Shown in pieces: positions 57,742-64,000 of a stretch of 64,000 nt of DNA. The stretch is taken from positions 8,367 to 72,366 of the forward strand of contig QANZ01050047.1 of assembly GCA_003254925.1 (NCBI GenBank), in the 5' to 3' direction. A program made the position numbers and the translations under genes. How positions within the stretch are numbered: the first letter of the stretch is position 1; each line of letters starts with the position of its first letter. The notes under the pieces are model-generated. The model was not told the DNA's origin and did no database searches. It was given only the letters and a program-made list of their open reading frames with translations. The DNA comes from Chamaecrista fasciculata (taxonomy: Eukaryota > Streptophyta > Magnoliopsida > Fabales > Fabaceae).

Positions 57742-59073
57742 CTTTTTTTTTTGATCGAGCCCAATGGCTTACAAAAGGGGCAAGCCCACAAAACAAGCCA
57801 CAAAAGGAAAAAAAGAAAAGTTTTGCCTAAAACAAGAGCAAAACTAGACAAACACAAAGTTGAGAATTGCCCACCAAAAAAAAAAACACAAAGTTGAGAA
57901 TTACAGACCCAAGGATCACACAAACTAGCAGGTCAGACTGAAGCAGAAAAAGCACACAAATAAGAGCTAATTATCTCGAAGGATCAAAGAATCCTCCAAA
58001 ATGGCAGCACGTAAACCAAAAGGAGGCCTCCAAGACCACGAAGATGAAAGAGAACACTTAAGAGCAGCATTAGCAACCCAATCCGCCACACAGTTCCAAT
58101 GTCTTGGGATCCAGCAGAAAGAAAAATCAGGCTTCATGTCAATAATTGGCCTAATATTGTCCATTACAGATAAAATCTGCCAAGGGGGATCATCACCATT
58201 GCAAGCATTAATCACTGACAAATTATCACTTTCAAAAATAGCTTCCTTAGCATCCAAGGCCTGAGCAAGTCGTAAAGCTTCCAGAATTGCAACTGCTTCA
58301 GCATGTACAACACTATTGCAGCAGAAATTCTTTGTAACTCCCGTAAGCAAATTACCATTCAGCTCTACCTTTTTGGAGGTCAACAGCAGCATCGGAATTA
58401 AATTTAAGCACATTTGCTGGGGGAGGGGACCACTTCCTAGGAGTCAAAGGCATAGAAACACAGTTAAGATCCTCGCTAGAAATATTCTGAGAGACATTCC
58501 AGAATTCAGTGAACATCCTGACTGCATTATTGAAAGCAACAATAGGATCAATCCTCTTCCCTTCAAACATAAAAGCATTTCGACTCAACCAAATTGCCCA
58601 AAGATGGTAAAAGAAAAGAGACATTTTCTCATCACTATCACTCCCAGAGTCATTAAGCAATTGAATCCTTTTGGAAATCCAAACTTTTAAATTATCGCTG
58701 TAATCATGCCTAATATCCCATTGAAAGAGACTGCCAAACCAAAAAACCTCAACCCAATGACACTTAGTAAAAATATGGAAGGCAGACTCATCCTCAAGAC
58801 CACAAAGACAACACATTTTATCAGAGATAACTCTTCTTTTGAATAAGTTGGTTCTAGACGCTACAGCATCATTACAAAGTATCCAAATAAAGGATTTTAC
58901 CTTTGGAATAGTTTTACACGCCCAAATAGTCTTCCACCGATTTTTGTCCCCCTCAAAATCAATACTGGACAAGGGCATATAACACCCGAAGAAAAGAGAT
59001 TTCTACAAAACAGCCCAAAATACTCTCATCTTCAGTCACCCAATCTCCGTTGCCATCTTTAATACGCCCTATC
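57742..59073 (-). mobile_element. Internally deleted LINE, third copy
   Basis: The T-run at 57743 onward is the A-tail. Reading from the right, 59064-58990 encodes IGRIKDGNGDWVTEDESIL, the linker between endonuclease and reverse transcriptase. The sequence then jumps to zf-RVT, so the reverse transcriptase is deleted. Copy A (GAGTACATGAATATC at about 50713) shows the matching site before insertion. No clear target duplication. Confidence 0.8.
57967..58978 (-). pseudogene. LINE zf-RVT and RNase H remnant, frameshifted
   Basis: The first part (58978-58352) has KTIPKVKSFIWILCNDAV, the zinc motif CCLCGLEDESAFHIFTKC, and the RNase H start KFNSDAAVD. It then hits a stop. RNase H continues in another frame (58413-57967) with VHAEAVAILEAL, FESDNLSVINAC and WIPRHWNCVADWVANAAL. 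The switch falls near a run of A (CAAAAAGG, about 58368). Not functional. Confidence 0.85.
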
Positions 59074-59405
59074 TTGAATATCTTATATCCTTAATTCCTT
59101 ATGGACTTGTTTGAACTTAGAGACCAGTGTAAAATAAATTGTTCAATCAAATTAAAATATGAAAAGCCCAACATTAAATTATGTTGAAAGGCCAACCAAA
59201 CAAACTATTTCATCAGTCCATGGTTTTTTTTTTTAGAATTCATCAGTCCATGTTAGTGTAGAGCAACAAGGTATTAAATGGTTAAAGATGGAAAATATCA
59301 AGCTTATTGTAATAATTTTCTTTTGGTCAAATATCATTTACTATTTTGAGTATATATTATATTATTATTTTTATTGATAAAGTCTACCAATTAACTCAAT
59401 TAAGA

Positions 59406-59750
59406 ACTATGAAACATGGACATTTCATTTTGAGAGCGTGTCGTCGTGTTAGATACGTATTCGTATCCGACACCCACAATACACGTATTCATAAGTTTCA
59501 GAATATAAAATCAATTTTCTTTTACTTTGACGTAACAAAAAATAGTAAATAATGATATAAAAGACATATATTATGAATAAATATTGTAATTTTTAAAATT
59601 TTCATCAAATTTTATTGATTTTTAATTATTTTTATATATAAATATATGCCGTGTTGTGTCCTATAATTTTAAGAATTCAGCGTGTCGATGTGTCCATGTC
59701 CATGTCGTGTCCTGTATCTATATCGGTGTCTATACTTCATAGATTAAAAA
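59406..59750. mobile_element. Inverted-repeat element in copy B
   Basis: Starts CTATGAAACATGGACA and ends near GTCTATACTTCATAG. GTGTCGTCGTGTTAGATACG and GTCCATGTCGTGTCCTG phrases lie inside the ends, with an AT-rich centre. Copy A has no insert between AATTCAATTAAGAA and TTATTAATTTACAC at the same place. Superfamily unclear. Confidence 0.6.
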
Positions 59751-59907
59751 CTATTAATCTACACTACTAGTCTAACAAGCCTACCCCTAAATCTGGAATG
59801 GCCAAATCGAATTAGATTGTGGGTTTCTCCTCAATAATTTGACCCAAACCCACAACAACCCCTCAATAATTTAACTATCTCTAAAATCACAAAAGCATAT
59901 GTGGAAA

Positions 59908-60094
59908 AATCAAGTTTGGTCGGTATAGTAGTTAAGTTCCCTAGATCGTTTAAGCAAGTGTCAGAAGTTTGGATCTTGCCTTGTGTATGCAGAAACCAAT
60001 TGGCCAGCAACAAATCCTTAAATAGAATACAGATCTACAGAAGATTAATTTTTGACCTGTCGAGTTAAGAGATACCTTAAGAAAAAAGAAAAAA
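59908..60094 (+). mobile_element. tRNA-derived SINE, family B, copy 3
   Basis: Degenerate A box (TCGGTATAGTAGTTAAG) and B box (CAGAAGTTTGGATCTTGCC), a body ending GAGATACCTTAAG and an A-rich tail. Exact 17-bp duplication AAAAGCATATGTGGAAA at 59891-59907 and 60095-60111. Confidence 0.85.
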
Positions 60095-60596
60095 AAAAGC
60101 ATATGTGGAAAGTTGAGAAGATGCATGGAGACAGACAGTGAAAAGATGTGAGGATGGGCTCTACATTGGTCCATCTTGATTGTCTGTGAAATATTGCCAT
60201 ATAAATTATTTTTGGCACAATTGCCATATAAATTATAAAGTTGCCTAATATGTAAATAACAGATTTTATATTTTAAAATGTGTGGTGTCGTCTTTGGGCT
60301 TCTCCTTTTATGGACCCTACTTTGCTGGGCTATTCAATTCTGAAAGGATAAGATATGAAGAATCATGATCACAATTGCATAAAATGACAATAAACTCTCG
60401 GCCCAGAAGTGCCCACATTACTGAAAAAGCCTTGTTCACTTTTACTTCATTAGAATTTGATTGACAAAATATAGATATATCAGCTTCTTTTTTTATATTT
60501 TTCCCAATGAGAATCTAATGGTGGAATTCGAGCAAATAAAATGCCCACATGAGAATTATTCTTACGAAAACATACTTTTCAGTGAAGTCAACATAT

Positions 60597-60791
60597 TATT
60601 TTCGTCTTCAAATTATAGGACGAGTTCTATTTAGGTCTTAAAATATTTTGGTAGAAATCAGAAAAAAATTATATTTTGAATTAACGGTGAAATAAATAAA
60701 AAAATTTGAGAACCACAACAGAACAAAAAAAAAACTTAGGACCAAAATGAAAATAACCCTATAATTTGAGGGCCAATATAAAGTTTTGACC
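60597..60791. repeat. Foldback FB5, short copy
   Basis: GTCAACATATTATTTTCGTC at the left and AATATAAAGTTTTGACC at the right are inverted, with TTTGAGAACCAC and CTTAGGACCAAAATG inside. Copy A keeps only the left arm (54157-54200). Confidence 0.55.
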
Positions 60792-62439
60792 TATCACTTC
60801 AATCTTTTTAATCTTTTAAGTCTTGGAAATATATTGCTTAGTTTTTAAGTTTTAGAGATATATAATTCAACTCTTGAATTTTTTTTTGTGTCTAGCAATC
60901 CGTTAATCTTCATCCATATATATTTCGAAGATTAATGAGTAATCAATTTAATTATTGTATAAGGATTAATTAAATTATTCATTTATGAGATCCAACAATT
61001 AGTTGAATGAAAAACTTTTAAGAGATTTCTCGCAAAAATTTTTAGAAACTAAATTATCATACTTAATTGTATGATTATTCATTTATTCTCCAAATAGTCA
61101 ACACTTGTTTTTTTTTTTCGTAACCTTTTTTAATCTCTAAGAAACTAATAAACAATCAAATATAAGGTGAATGAAATTGGAGTTCAATATAATGTCATCC
61201 AATAGATAAGTCCACAAGTAAAACATATTTTTATTTTATAATTTTGGGTATTTTTAAATTCTTGCCTCATTTAAATTAAATGAATTAGTGTTTAAAAAGA
61301 AAAAAAGATCAAGTGGAATAAACTGAAATCACCTTTAAAAACAGAAGTGAAAACCAACCATTTCTGTTAATTGGGCCTCTTCAATTCTTTAAAGAGACAA
61401 GTGACTAAACTAATAAAATTATTTGGTTATGCATCTTATTCTCACTAAAGTTGGCTTTATTTTCTTTTTTTTATGTGGCCAACATTGGTCTTGGCTTTAT
61501 TTTAGCATGTTCCAAATATGGTATTTCGTAGCTACCAAGAAGTTGGGTAATGTCATGTCAAAATAAATATAATTAAATACAAGATGAATAAAATCCATTT
61601 TAATAGGTGATACATTTTTGGATGATCTTACGTAGACCCTTCAAAATTTTAAACATCAAAGATCAATAAAAAAAATATTTTTCTATTATTTTAAAGTATG
61701 CTCTCTCAAATATGATAATATCCCCTATTATTCTATTAAGAATATTAGCTTGAAATAACCTTAAATCCTTCACCATACCCTGACTTGTCACAAGTACTAA
61801 CTTAATTGGTTCATCACTAGACAGTAGTAGTTAAGTACTTAAGTAGGTTTACATATCTACTTCAATAATTAATCTTGTAAAATATATGAATTTGTATGTA
61901 TTTTTTTACATGATACCATCATATTGTTCTTTTGCTTAAAAAATAAAAGGAACTTTCAAATAATAAAGTTATATTAATACTTACATTACTGCAGTTTGCT
62001 AAGGAAAGCCAGTGTACAAATTGGATTGATGTCACATCTTGGTAATTACAAATTATAAGGACTTCTAAACCAAAGGTGGTTCTGGTAGGTTATGGAGTTT
62101 TCACAATCACACTTTAATTCTATCATCAGTGCTTCTTCACTCTTCAATTGAATTGGGAAGAAAAGGTGATATACATACATTATTTATTAAGTAATAACTT
62201 TAGCTTGCTAGTAGTGTCTAGAATTTTAAGTTGTTCCTTCAATTCTTTTATTTTTACATTTTTTTTGTTAGTTTCAAATTTCTTTGGACGAGAAATATCC
62301 ATGATACAACTCGTACAAGAATGAACAAATGAAAAATGAATAATTTTCTTTATTTGTAAAATAACTTGTGTTTTTTGAAAAGGGAAAGAAAACAAAAGAA
62401 GTCCATTTATATGTTTGTCAATGTCATTTTCATCTCTTA
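60792..62439. other. Intergenic, no supported gene
   Basis: AT-rich. The frame 62180-62395 has no recognisable domain. Confidence 0.5.
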
Positions 62440-62890
62440 TTTTTGTGGTATGTTATAATTTACCTCTTCTAAAATTTTCAAAAAATTTACTTTTTGGTTC
62501 AAACTACTGAATTTGAATGTGATCATATTTATATCATTTCAAATTCGAATACGATAAACCATGAGTTATATGTTATTTTTTACTAGCTTTTCTTTCTCCA
62601 ATTAAAGCCGATAACAGACAAAATCAAATTAGATTTTGAAAGTGAGTTATTCGTTTGAGAATCAAACGAGCAAAATTTGTTATATTTTTCTATTTTCAAA
62701 CCTGATGGCAACGAATTTGGAACTACAAATTACTCTTGATGATTTTTTTCCACCTAATTGAGACCATCAATAAAAAAAGGTTTAATCAGATTCGAAAACA
62801 ATTCTAAATGTGGATATGCACATTTGAGTGGTTCTTCTTGTCTTAATCCTTTGAGTTGGTCCTGATCAAACTTTTGACCATTAAACTGCA
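62440..62890. repeat. Decayed FB1 foldback
   Basis: FB1 phrases GGTTCAAACTACTGAATTTG, ATATCATTTCAAATTCGAATACG and GTCCTGATCAAACTTTTGACC are present but eroded, with only partial mirroring. Confidence 0.5.
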
Positions 62891-63600
62891 GGATTGTATA
62901 TCTAAATGTGGTTATGCACTACTTAATCAAATGAATTAAATGTGGAGGAAATTTGCTCTCAAACAGAACTGCTTCAATAAAGTTTCACTTTGAAAAAATT
63001 GATCTCAAGTTGCAATTTCTCTTTCTCTTGGTCTTGTGAATGAACTAGATAGCTTCCCAATTGAAGCCAATAAAATATTATCTAATATTAAACGCCCTTT
63101 AATGAAAGCAGAATTAGATTCAGTGCATCATGTATTAATTAGTTGTGATTGAACAACTTGTAATTGAGTCAATGAGTTGTAAGCATTTTATCTCATTCGT
63201 GCACATTTCCAAACTGTGTTTTGTTCCAGTTCTAAAGTTCCCTCATTACAGTAGCAATTTTTTCATAATTTGAAGACCCATAGTAACTAAGGGTGGTGGG
63301 TTGAGTTGGGTTGAGAGTGTGTTGGATTATGTTGAGATTTTTTTTTAAGACATGCTGGTTTGAATTGAATTTAAAAAAAAATTATTTCAACTCAAATTAA
63401 ACATTAATGAATTGGGTTGAATGAACTTGTAAGCTGATGCATTTCAATTTATAAGTTTTTTTTTGTCAAAAATTTACTTCATTTGAATATTAACTTTTTC
63501 ACCCATTATTATTAAAAAAAAATTACCAACTCTATTAATATTATTTAAATATTATCCACTTTAGCATTTTAATTACTAATATTATTTTCTTATTATCCAA
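62891..63600. other. Intergenic, no supported feature
   Basis: AT-rich sequence with a GGGTTGAGTTGGGTTGAG tract near 63299. Nothing bounded. Confidence 0.4.
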
Positions 63601-64000
63601 AAGTTATAGCTTTTGGCCTAGTGGTGAGCTCTTGATCCTAACAATTGGTATCAAAGCCAGGTTCGGAGATCACACAACATTCATAGTATCTCCCAACAAC
63701 ATTCATAGATCACACAAGTATATGAGAATGCGGAATATAGAGAAGAATAGATGAACACAAGCAATTTAACGTGGTTCGGTCAGTGTGACCTACATCCACC
63801 CAAGAACAAGGAACTTCACTATAAAGAATATGAGTTTACAATAACCTGATGAATGATTCACCTCTCATGTCTTACCTCCACAATTAGCTACTACTCTATT
63901 TATAGGCATCCCAAACTCTAGATTCACAAGGATTACTTAACCTAAGCCCAATAGGCCCAAATACCTAATTCCTTAACCACTAAGAATTCTATCCCAAAAT
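63601..64000 (+). mobile_element. LTR-retrotransposon end and primer-binding-like site
   Basis: CTTGATCCTAACA looks like an LTR terminus and is followed by ATTGGTATCAAAGCCAGG, one mismatch from the usual initiator-Met tRNA primer site. The downstream GATCACACAACATTCATAG is repeated, and AACGTGGTTCGGTCAGTGTG is a phrase I know from plant LTR elements. No coding domain fits in the remaining 350 bp, and the element runs off the window. Confidence 0.45.

Larger units (their letters stand above)
57130..60640 (+). repeat. Segmental duplication, copy B
   Basis: Counterpart of 50250-54230, same orientation. Copy B alone contains the LINE scraps at 57365-57475 and 57742-59073, the inverted-repeat element at 59406-59750 and the SINE at 59908-60094. 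The COA3-like gene lies between the two copies. Confidence 0.8.

Overview
The window looks like nuclear DNA from a flowering plant, most likely a eudicot. It is strongly AT-rich, the genes carry GT-AG introns, and most of the sequence is made of decayed transposable elements. I do not assign a species. One ambiguous base (n) sits at 41525. I see no prokaryotic-type operon, CRISPR array, rRNA gene or intact tRNA gene.

Only two host genes can be supported, both on the minus strand. The first (24184-29271) is a four-exon cytochrome P450 whose reconstructed 522-residue product matches CYP735A, the cytokinin trans-hydroxylase of the endoplasmic reticulum. The splice sites join in frame, and the I-helix, ExxR and heme-cysteine motifs are intact. 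Its third intron is 2.8 kb and loaded with repeats. The second (CDS 54652-54846) encodes a 64-residue single-pass protein of the plant COA3/CCDC56 type, linked to cytochrome c oxidase assembly. It probably has a non-coding first exon near 56938-57050 and a 2-kb leader intron.

The left third is dominated by a 7.06-kb full-length LINE (4625-11685, minus strand) flanked by an exact 17-bp target-site duplication. ORF1 is open. ORF2 carries endonuclease, reverse transcriptase and zf-RVT domains, and its RNase H domain continues in the -1 frame immediately after a run of seven C. Two further LINE copies (51908-53870 and 57742-59073) are truncated or internally deleted. Three small RNase H scraps also occur.

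Much of the rest consists of foldback elements, 250-1000 bp imperfect palindromes whose arms repeat phrases like GGTCCAAAA. Several are flanked by exact 9-bp duplications, which points to Mutator-type MITEs. Also present are two tRNA-derived SINE families, a PIF/Harbinger-like MITE sitting in a SINE tail, hAT-like CCGGTT-rich elements, a solo LTR nested inside another element, and an unclassified LTR-like block (about 20961-23143).

The COA3-like gene lies between two divergent direct copies of one segment (about 50250-54200 and 57130-60640). Each copy received different insertions, so each shows some of the other's sites before insertion. The most useful leads are the C7 frameshift site, the foldback families with shared target-site length, and this flanking duplication.
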